DNA of 64,000 nt, taken from the NCBI GenBank assembly GCA_946894095.1, contig OX335641.1, positions 8,884,501-8,948,500 on the forward strand, written 5' to 3'. A program made the translations under genes and the position numbers. Below, piece after piece: positions 34,859 to 45,188 of the stretch (within the stretch, counting starts at the first letter, position 1; every line of letters starts with the position of its first letter). Below the pieces are notes generated by a model, which saw nothing but the letters and a program-made list of their open reading frames with translations, was not told the origin of the DNA and searched no databases. This DNA comes from Incurvaria masculella (taxonomy: Eukaryota > Arthropoda > Insecta > Lepidoptera > Incurvariidae).

Positions 34859-37800
34859 ATGGTAAGAAATTTCATAATTTTATATACATAATATTCGAAG
34901 TTAAGGGCATTGTAATTATTCCTATTTTAGATTACTCACAGCGGAGTACTTTTGTGGGATGCTAAGAATAAAAATACTTAAACATCATGATATTTTTTAT
35001 CATTATTCGTATTTGGAAAATTATACATTTATCGGATGTATACTATATAGATTTTTTTTTATGTGATTGGACATGGATGGCTACTATCACACTTTCTGTC
35101 ATGGTATTAGCCTAACACACCACATGGGAACTAGGTGCCATGCCAGGACATTCCTAAAAAAAATATTGATTACATACAAAAATCTAAATGTATTCTTAAT
35201 TTTCAGCCGCCAAAAAAGGGTGCAAAAGGTGCCAAAAAGCCGATGGGTGAGTATATTTTAAATACTTTTTGGATTACGAGAAAGGTATAGGAGATTCGTC
35301 GTCCGCACTCGACGGACCATACCATATTGCCACGAGGTGATATCGTCCTGACAGTCTTGTCATACACTTCATATTCGAATACTTCAATTTAACCGGCTGG
35401 TATTGGCCATATTTGTGGCAATAATTCAACTTTTGTGATAAAAGTTTAAATTCTCAACACCGTACCAAATTCAATATTATAAAACATAGGTATACCCCGT
35501 ACGTTTTATAACAATGATCGTGTTCGAAACCAAGGAAAAACAATATATTTTACATTTTATTTTGACTATACATTTTTAAGCTTAATTCACGGCCTTTATA
35601 ATGATTATAATTTTTTTAGTATTTTATAATTTTGTTACAATTTTTTTTCATTATTAATCGTAAAAAAACTCTTTTAGTTATGTACACGTAAATCTTTTCC
35701 ACACGCAAAAGTTTCCACTTTGATATTTTTGCAGCCATTATAATCGATGGCGTCGATACATCCGACATGACTCGAGAGCGCCTGGAACAGTTCACTCTGA
35801 AAGTTAAAGAAGAGCTTGATAGAGAAAGAGAAGAACGAAACTACTTTCAGCTTGAAAGAGATAAAATCAGATCGTTTTGGGAAATAACCAGATCCCAGCT
35901 TGATGAAGCAAAAGCTGAACTCAGGAACAGAGAGAGAGCTACTGAAGAGGCCCAAGAGCAAAATGAAGCTCTACTTGAAACTGAAAAACAAAAAATCAAA
36001 CACTTACAATATGAACAGCAATCAACCGCTGCTGCACTTAGAGCTGAAAATTTGGTATCTCTTAAAGCAGCAAAGGAAGAACATGCCGAACAAGAAGCGG
36101 AGTTGCTTAATGACAAACGAGCTCTCAGAGCTGAGATGAGAGAGAAAAGTTTAGCTGCTCAGGATGAATTGAGGCGAGCTAAACTATCACATGCTGAAGA
36201 GCTTCATAATGCTCGAGCCGAATTTGAACAACGAGCGAAAGAAATAGAGAATAAAGCAGAAAAGAAACTTCAAACAACAAAGACCGAGCTAGCAGTAAAA
36301 CATAAAACCGAGATAGCTGAGGTAGAAGAGCGCAAAAACAAACAGCTCTCTGATCTAATAAAAGATCATGATAAGGCTTTTTCTGACTTGAAGAACTATT
36401 ACAATGATATCACGTTGAATAATTTAGGTAAGTAGTTGTTATCATTTCATTAAAGTATGTTTAAAAATATATACATCATATTTACTCATACAAAATCAAT
36501 ACCGCATCATTTAACAGGCTATTGGCGATGAAGCTCAGTGATCGTCATAATCACCAACCATATCAACCCATTGTATGTATTTTATTAAAACATGCAGTTT
36601 GTATTAATAACTCTCCTGAAACTAATGGGTGGTAAAGTGCAACATTACCATGATTGCCAAAGCAAGAGTTTAACAGACATCAAGTTAGAAACCAGTCAGC
36701 TAATGGAACCACCACTATAGAGAAAGCGATTTTATAATCCCCCGCTCTTCTTATAGGACTCATCAGCAGCTTGAAGCAGCAAATGGAAGAGATGCAAGCA
36801 CAGCGTGATCGTTCCGACAAGATTGCAACAGATGCACAGGCTGAGACCCGCCGACTAAAGGAACCGCTGGACAAAGCAGTTGCCGAGAACAAGGAACTCA
36901 CCCGCCAGATGCAAAATTACGACAGGGACAAAGCGGCACTTGCAGTAAGTTAATATTTTTAGACTAGACTTTAATACAAAAGTAACATTGATTTTTACCC
37001 ATGCGTGTGTTTAGGTTAATAAACTGCTGGTTTGTCATTAGAAACCAGACAACTATAAAAATATATGCATTATTTATTATTATCACATTTTTTCTATGTG
37101 CAAGGGTCTAAAGTAGTATTTTGTCCTGTTTTCATAACTGACTTTAACTGATTTTTATCATGATATAAATAACAAATAATATTTTGAAATTGCATTGTAA
37201 AATGTGCTCACACACATCACACGCGAGAAAGTTAATGCTCTCTCGCCCATTGTTGTATTTATAAATTCTAGTAGCTAACCTCTACAGTCGAGATGTTGAA
37301 ATAAACGTATATACCTACAACATGAATGCCAGTTTATTGGTTGTTTACTTGTTTAGTAAACAGTTTAGGTCCCTTTTATCTATCTCTACTTTGGTTTTAC
37401 GTCTGTTCCAGAGTAAAACCAAAATACTGGCGTTGGTAGAGAAGCAGTATGATGTGATCAAGTGGGAATACGAAGTTCTCCAATTGAGATTTGACCGCAT
37501 GGAGGCGGAGCGCAACGAACTGCGTTCCAGGTGATTGGATGACATCACACCTAGGGTCAAGAAAAGACAAGTGGACGTGGTTGAATCTATTGTGCAGGAG
37601 TAATGCACTAGAAGCTCTCTCATTCCATTTTTTTTTAATTTGTATTGGAGGTAACCTCTTTCGATTTTACGTGCAGCATGCTTTAGAATAAACTTAAATC
37701 AAACTAGAAAAATATTTAAACAGCCAGTGCCGTTTTTGAGTAAAATTATTCGTTTTCCTATTCCTTCCTAAATTTTACATGATTGGTCTGTTTTTCAAAG

Positions 37801-40800
37801 GAAATGAATAGTAGTAAGCAAGCGTAGTATGCGAAACGCTCTAAATCATGCATGGATATTTCTCAATAGGGATACTCACTGGGTTAGCGTTAAGGTTGAA
37901 GATATTTCACCATCCGACTTTCAGGTTCTCCCGTGCAGTGCAGGAAGTGCAGCAGAAGGCTGCTTTGAAGACCGCAGTTTTGGAGGCGAGGCTTGAAGGA
38001 TTAGAAGGTAGAGATCTGCAACCGAACCAGATCCACGTGAGTATTTTATGGTATTTGATTGTTTTCACAAGGTCCTGGCGGGCAATTCAGGTAAGAGTGA
38101 GTTCGAGTTCGGGAGTGAGTTAACCTAAAAATAGCTGGGAAATATATTATTATTTAAATAACGGAACCGTTATTTATACTTCCAACGTATTTACGGGACA
38201 GACCAGATTTTTACCTAACTGTAATGATGATCAAGACGTGTGGAAACATTAACTATAAAAAAAAGTGAGTTGATATTTAGTGACAAATTTGAACTCACTC
38301 TTACTCTGATAATGATAGCCATATCTGGAGCAAAAATAGTGGTAATATTTTTTCCATAATAATAATGTACAATTTCAATAAAAACAAATCTCCGCGCAAA
38401 CGTTCCCATGACGGCGACATTATATTAGCACAGTGTTTTTCAACCTTTTTGAATTTGAATTGAAAAATTTTACGACCCCCTATCTAGACAGACACTCCTA
38501 GGGCCATAGATAGAAAAAAAAAATAGGCAATTAGTAGGCAATTTGTACTAAATTTGCGGCGTTGCCACACCGCATCTTATAGATCACAAGATAAATCTTA
38601 TAGATTTAACTGCTGACGGCATGCTTAAAATTGAATTTCATTCGCAAAGTGTTGACGTGTTTTGGATGAAAAGAAAACAAGAATATCCACAGCTGGCAAG
38701 GGAAACTCTAAAATTGTTAGTGCCATTCGCTACTTCATACCTATGTGAACTGACGTTCTCTTCAATGGTGGACATTAAAACTAAAAAGAGAAATAGACTT
38801 CTATTAGAAAATGATTTGATTGTTAACATTTCAAAAATAGCACCACGATTTGACAAATTATGTAAAAATAAACAAGCCCAGCCTTCTCACTGAAATTGTG
38901 TTTTATTGTAGTGTAAAACCTTGACTTTTTCCTTTTGCCGGCGACCCCCCGAGTAAGGATTCGCGACCCCTCCAGGGGTCGCGACCCACAGGTTGACAAA
39001 CACTGTATTAGCATATTGACGAATACCAATGCTTGTCGGAAATCGTCTTAAAAAATATATCGTTATTTTAAAGAATGAATATTTTGTTTACATCAATAAG
39101 CGGTGGAAAATTAAAAAAAATTGAATAAAAAAATATTTGTATAAGACATGTTTAGAATATATAGCAGATTTATTACGTGAATAGGTAGGGTTTTTTTTAT
39201 GAAACCCTACATGGATGGCACAACTACCGCCATGATATGTGCCTACTACAACACATTCCCGAAGGAATAAGGTGCCATGCCTGGATCTTCTATTTATAAG
39301 CACGGCTAAACTGAACTGGATGGAAAACATACACACAATTATTAATTGCCGCTTCAAGTTTCATCCAATGCGGTGGTACCTACCTGTAAGGGGACCTACA
39401 GTTTTAAATGGGTTCCAAACCATTTTACAGCTCGCATTCGCAACGAAATGCACTTTTCCAACTTAGAAAGAGAAAGAGAGTGGTGCATGACCGTGGCGAG
39501 AATTTGATCCCTGGCTGTTCCGACCCATATAAAGTTGTTTGCACACATAACGCAAAAAGTATTGCACTTTAAGCCACGAATTAATAATGAAAGTTTAATA
39601 TAGTCATATTACTTGCAGCGAAAACAATTTCACAATTTCAGTATTATTGGTTTTGTTATAATTTATTTAAATACGATTTTTATTTAACAGCGCCATCTAA
39701 CGGTGTAAAACTTCTAATCGGCAATTACAACGAAACCATTAAACCTGAAATTGTGAATATGTTTTCGCTGCAACTACTGTGGCTATATGTATTTAATATT
39801 TTTGACGAATTCGTGCCTTAAAGTGCAATACTTTTTGCGTTCTGTGTAAAAAAAACATTGTATGGGTCGGAACATCCTTAACCTCTCGCATGAAAGGCAA
39901 AGGCCCCTACACCACAAGCTGGATACTGCTTACCAAAGTTTCCACCTCAGTTCGCCATATCCTGTTCCGCTCTCAAATTACGGCACGTTCTGTCAGGAGG
40001 TCCTGCGGCTGAAGGATATGCAGGTAGAAGACCTGCGGTACGAAGCGGCGCGCTTGCGGAAGGCACACGACGACTTGCTAGCCACCTACGAGGCGAAGCT
40101 CGCCAAGTTGGGCATTCCGGCGGCCGAGCTGGGCTTCAAGTTAGTACAAAGATTCAATAATACGCACATTCATTAATCTTGATGAATTTCCGGAATCCAT
40201 AGTTCCAGGAAGCACGGAAAAATCATGGACTTTTGCACTGGCGGAATCTAGATACTACAAGCCGAACTCAAACATAGTTCTATTTCAAACCCCCATAATA
40301 CGAATCACCATCTAGCCAAATTTATTTGAACTATTTTAGAAGCTTGTTACGGTGCAAACTTTAGCGCTGGCGCCCTCTAGCAATTTACAGAAGTAGTTAA
40401 GCAAAGTTTAATTTCTAAACCACGTAAAATAAAGCGCCATCGACATAAGTCATCGTCATAGGTCGACAAAACCATCTGGCGCCATCTAGATACTCAAAGC
40501 AGAACTTAAATCATCTTCTTCCCATCCCGTAATAGTTAGCCCCATCTAACCAATCACTTTTCAACTGTTTTTAAAGTTTGTAAGTTGACCGTACAAACTT
40601 TATTGCTGGCTCCATCTAGAAACTGTTAGTAGAACTTAAACAACGTTCAGCTTCCAACCCCCGTAAAATTAAGCGCCATCTACATAACAATTTACAAGTT
40701 TGTAGCTTGCGTGCTTGGTATGGCGGGGTGCTAGCGTTCTGTTTATATATTTTCACTAAAAAGTATGGTTACATGAATGGCTTCCTTACTCACAGCGCCG

Positions 40801-40844
40801 AAACCGGACCGCAACCGCAACTAGTAGTTGGCACCGAGCCATAG
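34859..40844 (+). CDS. DRC4: Dynein regulatory complex subunit 4 (GAS8)
   Basis: Exons: 34859-34861 (the ATG alone), 35207-35246, 35735-36427, 36757-36944, 37412-37530, 37925-38036, 39997-40139, 40796-40844, giving 448 codons plus stop with all phases matching. DRC4/GAS8 is a coiled-coil subunit of the nexin-dynein regulatory complex that links outer doublets and controls dynein in motile cilia and sperm tails. Diagnostic matches: a basic start (PPKKGAKGAKKP), ELDREREERNYFQLERDKI, FWEITRSQLDEAKAELRN, VEERKNKQLSDLI, LKNYYNDITLNNL, and near the end AHDDLLATYEAKLAKLGIP. Human GAS8 is 478 residues. The shortfall is mostly a block of about 20 residues expected between exons 6 and 7, which I could not find. 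A short possible coding remnant lies at 38072-38090. Introns hold SINE, hAT and fold-back insertions. AATAAA lies at 40928-40933. Confidence 0.9.
35050..35157 (-). repeat. SINE fragment in DRC4 intron 1
   Basis: Tail-side part of the SINE body in minus orientation, with a T-run (tail), GACATGGATGGCTA, GTCATGGTATTAGCC and GGTGCCATGCCAGGAC. It ends abruptly about 50 bp before exon 2. Confidence 0.75.
38431..39005 (+). mobile_element. Internally deleted hAT transposon in DRC4 intron 6
   Basis: The 575-bp element begins CAGTGTTTTTCAACC and ends GGTTGACAAACACTG, terminal inverted repeats of the hAT superfamily that differ at one position over 15. It is bounded on both sides by the perfect 8-bp duplication TATTAGCA (38423-38430 and 39006-39013), the target-site length of hAT elements. 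Subterminal GGGGTCGCGACCC-type sequence is present. It carries the 3' end of a transposase ORF (see next entry). The perfect duplication suggests a fairly recent insertion. Confidence 0.9.
38621..38893 (+). pseudogene. hAT transposase C-terminal fragment (dimerisation region)
   Basis: An open frame of 90 codons encodes VFWMKRKQEYPQLARETLKL, VPFATSYLCELTFSSM and KTKKRNRLLLENDL, the C-terminal dimerisation motif of ZBED/Charlie-like hAT transposases. The BED zinc finger and the catalytic core are absent, so it cannot be a working transposase. Confidence 0.85.
39188..39512 (-). repeat. SINE copy in DRC4 intron 6
   Basis: Minus-oriented body (ACATGGATGGCAC, CATTCCCGAAGGAATAAGG, GGTGCCATGCCTGG, TTCATCCAATGCGGTGG, GGGGACCTACAGTTTTA) runs to a decayed head with GAATTTGATCCCTGGC in the B-box position. 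The head is interrupted there by the fold-back element at 39513. Confidence 0.75.
39513..39881 (-). mobile_element. TTAA fold-back MITE in DRC4 intron 6
   Basis: It is an inverted copy of the element at 42661-43029. The outer ends (GGCTGTTCCGACCCATAT on the left and ATGGGTCGGAACATCC plus TTAA on the right) are terminal inverted repeats, and nearly the whole 365 bp folds back on itself. On the left the TTAA is degraded where it entered the SINE head. The inner arm carries CAGCGCCATCTAACGG. Confidence 0.8.
39882..39996. repeat. SINE head fragment before DRC4 exon 7
   Basis: CCTCTCGCATGAAAGGC and CCCCTACACCACAAGCTG are the reverse of the tRNA-type head at 20715. The rest, up to the acceptor TTCTGTCAG (ending 39996), is unremarkable intron. 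Confidence 0.5.
40230..40700 (+). repeat. Degenerate tandem repeats with GCGCCATCTA motifs, last DRC4 intron
   Basis: Four related units start near 40242, 40369, 40479 and 40607 (spacing about 110-130 bp). Each holds a variant of GGCGCCATCTAGATACT, then a GCAGAACTTAAA-type block, then an AACCCCCGTAAAAT-type block. Further single GCGCCATC motifs lie at 40434, 40673 and 40957. The units are too diverged for a young satellite. Confidence 0.65.
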
Positions 40845-40999
40845 TTTAACATTTATAGATGCTACGTGCGGTTCCAATATTTACATACTTAGCTTGGAAA
40901 TTGTTCATCTTACAAACTTGAAATGATAATAAAACAATTTTTTTTTTTATTTATAAGCGCCATCCAGCGGTGAGTAGAGTGACAAAATTACTTACGGAT

Positions 41000-41440
41000 T
41001 GTGTACGGACCCACAGAACAGCGTTTTGCACAAACCTGCCTACGACGAATGTCTAGACCAACCACGTTTTCTGTTTCAGACCACTAAAGGCTGTAGCTAT
41101 TGCTGGCCTTTCTCCAGTCGTCGGACAAGGACCTGCAGGACTAGTCACCAAAAACAAATGACTTCCACCTTGCTAGTATTTGGCTTTCGAATATGTTAGT
41201 TAGTTTTGTCAATATACAACAGAGGAAATCCTGAGCAATTGAAAGTAAAGCAAACCTTATAAAATAAAATAAGCATTATAACGGGTGCCTTTTCAGGCCC
41301 CCAAGAACCAAATGGGTCTCAGGGTATGGTCGACCTAGTTTCGCCAATTAAGTTTTAGGACACAGAGTGGCTGGGTGGTGGTGGCAGTGTCACCGAGCGA
41401 TTGCTCATTGCGATTTTTGCCAAAGATTAACTTATATGCA
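41000..41440. other. 3' flank of DRC4, no gene seen
   Basis: The open frame at 40999-41199 has no recognisable motif. I see no exon. Confidence 0.45.
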
Positions 41441-41690
41441 CCCTATATGTCCGTCTGTTGCGTTTTCAAGCCTAAACCGCTTAACCAGTTTTGATGAATT
41501 TTGGTATAAAGATAGTCTGGATATTGCAAAAGGACATATGCTACATTTTGTGGTGAAAATAAAACTCGAAAAGGCTGAAATAGGGGATGAAAGTTTATAT
41601 GAGGAACTCATATTATATTCTGGAAATAATTTAGGTCGACATCAGTCCAAAACGATGTTGACCCGAGCGGAATCGGTAACCTAAGTTTGT
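41441..41690 (+). repeat. CTCAGCTAG-type repeat (retroposon 3' end), copy 1
   Basis: Blocks CCGTCTGTTGCGTTTTCAAG, CCTAAACCGCTTAACC, GATGAATTTTGGTATAAAG, a GACATCAGTCCAAAACGA block and a decayed end TCGGTAACCTAAG occur in the order seen at 43208-43470. This is a common lepidopteran SINE or LINE 3' end. The exact family needs a repeat library. Confidence 0.7.
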
Positions 41691-42660
41691 AGTATGTAAT
41701 TTTAAAATCTTGGCATGGAATCAATATTGCAATCAATACCAATACAAGATAATCAGCACTTTAGTTTACGCAAAACTAGCCTAAATCATTAAATTATTCC
41801 ATGATAAGATTTTCTGATTACCGAGTTTGCATAAAAGGTGTTAATAAGAAAAAAAAAATACCAAACGATCGGTCTAAGATTGTATATCGTCGTCATATTA
41901 GAAAGGGAAGGAATGCATAAGTCTCACGCAAATATGACGTAAGCGGTCTCTAATTTGTCTATATTGCCGGAATAACGACAAGCATCTTCTAATTCATGAG
42001 GGCATACATAATACTTAAAAATTAAGTGCTGCATCCATCAATCAAATAAATTCATTTTAATGGTGCCAAATAAAATCAATATGCTAACTGATATTTTGTA
42101 TTTTTAATGGTTATGACATGACCATTTTTAGTTAAACATAAGCTTCAATTTTAATGACTTTATTAAAACAACAAAATAAAATGTTCTGGACTCACTATAG
42201 ATGCATTATTTTGGACACAAATAAGTCCATTTTTATTCTGATTTTCTGATTTAAGGGGCTGTAATGCATTCAGTTTCATAATGGACTAAGTAAAACAACA
42301 TTTAATTTTATTTAAAAATAAGTACAATTAATTTCGATAATCAAATAAATAATTTGTAGATTGATGATCAAGCCATAAATTAAAGACAAAACTGTGGGAC
42401 TCCGATGCTTAGATTGCTTAAAACAGGGCAAATATGCTTAAACAATCGTAAAATAAGTTTGAACAAAGAATGGGAAGCTCAGATACATATAATTCAATGT
42501 TTATAATACAGCTAAACAATCCAATCTAACTTTCAACTTTTTGAAATTTCAAAATCAGTTGCCAACACCCCCTTAAGTTAAGTTAAAGTTACTCCGAATT
42601 ATTATTATTGTTTGTGTTAAGCGAGGCATATCGTGTACGCATGTGACCGGACATGGACGG
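41691..42660. other. AT-rich intergenic DNA with MITE family B remnant
   Basis: A remnant (GCAATCAATACCAATACAAG, ATAATCAGCACTTTAG) of MITE family B lies at about 41725-41765. Nothing else is recognised. Confidence 0.45.
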
Positions 42661-43029
42661 TTAAGGATGTTCCGACCCATACAATGTTTTTTTTACACAG
42701 AACGCAAAAAGTATTGCACTTTAAGGCACAAAATCGTCAAAAATATTAAATATAGCCACAGTAGTTGCAGCGAAAACATATTCACAATTTCAGGTTTAAT
42801 GGTTTCGTTGTAATTGCCGATTAGAAGTTTTACACCGTTAGATGGCGCTGTTAAATAAAAATCGTATTTAAATAAATTGTAACAAAACCAGTAATCCTGA
42901 AATTGTGAAATTGTTTTCGCTGCAAGTAATATGACTATATTAAACTTTTATTATTAATTCGTGGCTTAAAGTGCAATACTTTTTGCGTTATGTGTGCAAA
43001 CAACTTTATATGGGTCGGAACAGCCTTAA
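42661..43029 (+). mobile_element. TTAA fold-back MITE, complete copy
   Basis: Flanked by TTAA at 42661-42664 and 43026-43029. The ends GGATGTTCCGACCCATAC and ATGGGTCGGAACAGCC are inverted repeats that continue as one long hairpin (for example TTTTTGCGTTATGTG against CACAGAACGCAAAAA). The two arms meet around TAGATGGCGCTGTTAAATA. The TTAA target suggests a piggyBac-like mobilising transposase. That is inference, because no coding sequence is present. Confidence 0.8.
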
Positions 43030-43207
43030 TATCAAACTCAAACTCAAACTAGAATCTCTTAGTCGGCTCTTACGAAATGCACTGGAAGAAATGTAGTGGG
43101 CCCATTTGTATTATTTTTATGTGCCGGAATCCACACAGCACAAAGTGGTGCCCGATGATGCTTATGGGCTTTCGAAGATTTCCAAGAACAATCCATACTA
43201 CATAACT

Positions 43208-43470
43208 AATAGTATAAATGCGACAGTAACTCTGTCTGTCTGTTGCGTTTTCACGCCTAAACCGCTGAATTAATTTTGATTTATGTCGGTATTAAGATAG
43301 TCTGGCTACGTAAACATAGGCTACGTTTTGTGGCTAAAATTCACACGAAGGGGGTGAAATATAGGGTGAAAATGTATAAGCGGAACTCATGTAATATCCA
43401 GGACATAATTCAGCCCGACATCAGTACAAAACGACATTGAACCGTGGGGAGCTGGGTACCTCAGCTAGTA
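43208..43470 (+). repeat. CTCAGCTAG-type repeat, copy 2 (best preserved)
   Basis: It runs from CTGTCTGTCTGTTGCGTTTT through CACGCCTAAACCGCTGAA, TATTAAGATAGTCTGG, ATAATTCAGCCCGACATCAG and AAAACGACATTGAACCG to the terminal GGTACCTCAGCTAGTA. No ORF is present. Confidence 0.8.
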
Positions 43471-43504
43471 TACGATAATATGGGAATAGGTTGGATGCCA
43501 GGAC

Positions 43505-43708
43505 CTTCCAGAGCTGAGTAACAGGCTGCGCGAATTGTCCGGAGGCAGTCGAGCCGGATTGTTCCTCCTCCAGCGCATCAGCCTGGCCGTGCAGAGGGGG
43601 AACGCAGCAAGCGTTATGGTCGGTGCCTATGGAGGAGATTTTTTATATCGTTTAATGAGCACCGCTGCAAGGTTCAGAATGTTCAAATTTTCAAAATATA
43701 TTTCATAG
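43505..43708 (+). pseudogene. Retroelement-like coding fragment
   Basis: A GC-rich frame reads LPELSNRLRELSGGSRAGLF, then LLQRISLAVQRGNAASVMVG and AYGGDFL, and runs into AT-rich sequence and a stop near 43708. The QRISLAVQRGNAAS segment resembles C-terminal ends of multicopy lepidopteran reverse-transcriptase-type ORFs as I remember them. It has no start, no catalytic motif and no splice signals, so it is most likely a dead 3' fragment. Confidence 0.4.
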
Positions 43709-43849
43709 TAAGTGAAGTGTCCAATATATATATTTAATTGTAAGTTCCTTCCGTTATAATATTTCACGCCTACATGTAACTTTACGGAAAACACTGTCAA
43801 TCCTACAGCTTTACCTGTTCACAGACCGACAATACACCATCTAACTGCA

Positions 43850-44045
43850 AGCAAATGCCACCTTTTGACGTCATCCGGCGTCGCGCAACCGCCGCCTCCG
43901 CTGCGGCCGGATGTGTCGTTCCGACAGGAAGCGTGTGGTGGCGTCTTGTGACGTGCCGGCGCGCGTCAAGACACCAGACAACATCCTGACATGCTTTGCG
44001 ACGTCTCGAGCCATCTGATAAAGCTGCGAACGACGAGAATGCGAC
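43850..44045. promoter_or_regulatory. CpG-rich island with a perfect CRE motif
   Basis: An island of about 190 bp rich in CG dinucleotides within AT-rich DNA. It contains the palindromic cAMP-response element TGACGTCA at 43866-43873 and further TGACG half sites. Short frames are open on both strands (46 codons each), so a small exon cannot be excluded. It might be a promoter of an unseen transcript. Confidence 0.35.
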
Positions 44046-45145
44046 ACTAATTAATTTATATTAATTGGCGTAATTCGAATCTTTTTTACCCGTCCCATTT
44101 GTGCAGCTCAACATTGAACTGAAGAAATTTACTGAAATAGGTGAGAATTGAATTTTTTTGAAACCTTTTTAATATGTTTGTAAATTGGGATCATTTTAGT
44201 CCACGATCGAATTGACAGGGGTACAAAAACCACAAAACATATCACAATAATGTGTTGCAATTCGGGAATTTAAGAGTTTATATTTATGGGCTGCATCATT
44301 ATATAATTATATCATCACTAACTCTTAGGGTACTGCACTATCTTTGGTTATTTTAGTTATGATGTATATGTCCTTATTTTTCGCCTAAAGAAGAGAAGCT
44401 ATAATAACCGTGAGTGCACTACAGCCTCTAAATATCCATCTGGCGTGTGTCTGCTTTGTGTCTCTCTAAATGTCTCTAACGCTGACATTGATTTTATTTA
44501 TTTCTACTCAGTATATTCCCATCAATAATATGATACTTACCATCACGCTAAAGATAATAGTAGTCGGTGAAGTATCCACCATTTTTCGTCGGACTTTATA
44601 GCAACTCAGTTTCAGTTTCTTTATTTCCTCCATCAGATGCATACTACATACTCGGATTCATCATTTTTGTTCTTTTCCTGCCGGTTCGATCACTTCCTAA
44701 CCTACAAGAAACTTCGCCGGGTTTTTTATTGTATTACTACTGCTCACAGAGAGCATTATATGCTATTGACTACCATAATTATATCTTCTTTTAAATTGAA
44801 TGAAGGTATAATAATCTTAATTATGGTGTAAATAAGTATTAAACTGTCGATGGTGACTTTACCGCATACTCGCTTCACTATTTATTATTTTACATTTTAT
44901 ACGTCCGTGTGCGCTTAAAATTACAACTTTCGAAAGTGTGTTTCTAGGACAGGATCATTTATCGATGTGTGCGCTATTCTATAACCGTAGCCTATAAATT
45001 ACTGAGCTGAGACTGAGCGGCGACGCGAGCTGGCAGACAGCCAGTCGGCACGGCCTACACTCACACACTCATCTCACGGTACACACAGCCTCTGTAGCCC
45101 TATAGCCTCATCCCCACAGCAACTCTGGCGTGCTTGGAAATACTG
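44046..45145. other. Intergenic DNA, no gene recognised
   Basis: A stretch at 44113-44150 is bounded by an acceptor-like TTTGTGCAG and a donor-like GTGAGA and could be a non-coding exon, but this is weak. The block at 44360-44430 (TGTCCTTATTTTTCGCC, GCTATAATAACCG) recurs at 29365-29430 and is another dispersed repeat. Confidence 0.4.
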
Positions 45146-45188
45146 TGATGAGAGGCTTTATATTTTAGAGATATAAAGCCTCTCATCA
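45146..45188. repeat. Perfect 18-bp hairpin
   Basis: TGATGAGAGGCTTTATAT (45146-45163) and its exact complement (45171-45188) are separated by a 7-nt loop TTTAGAG. Confidence 0.7.
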
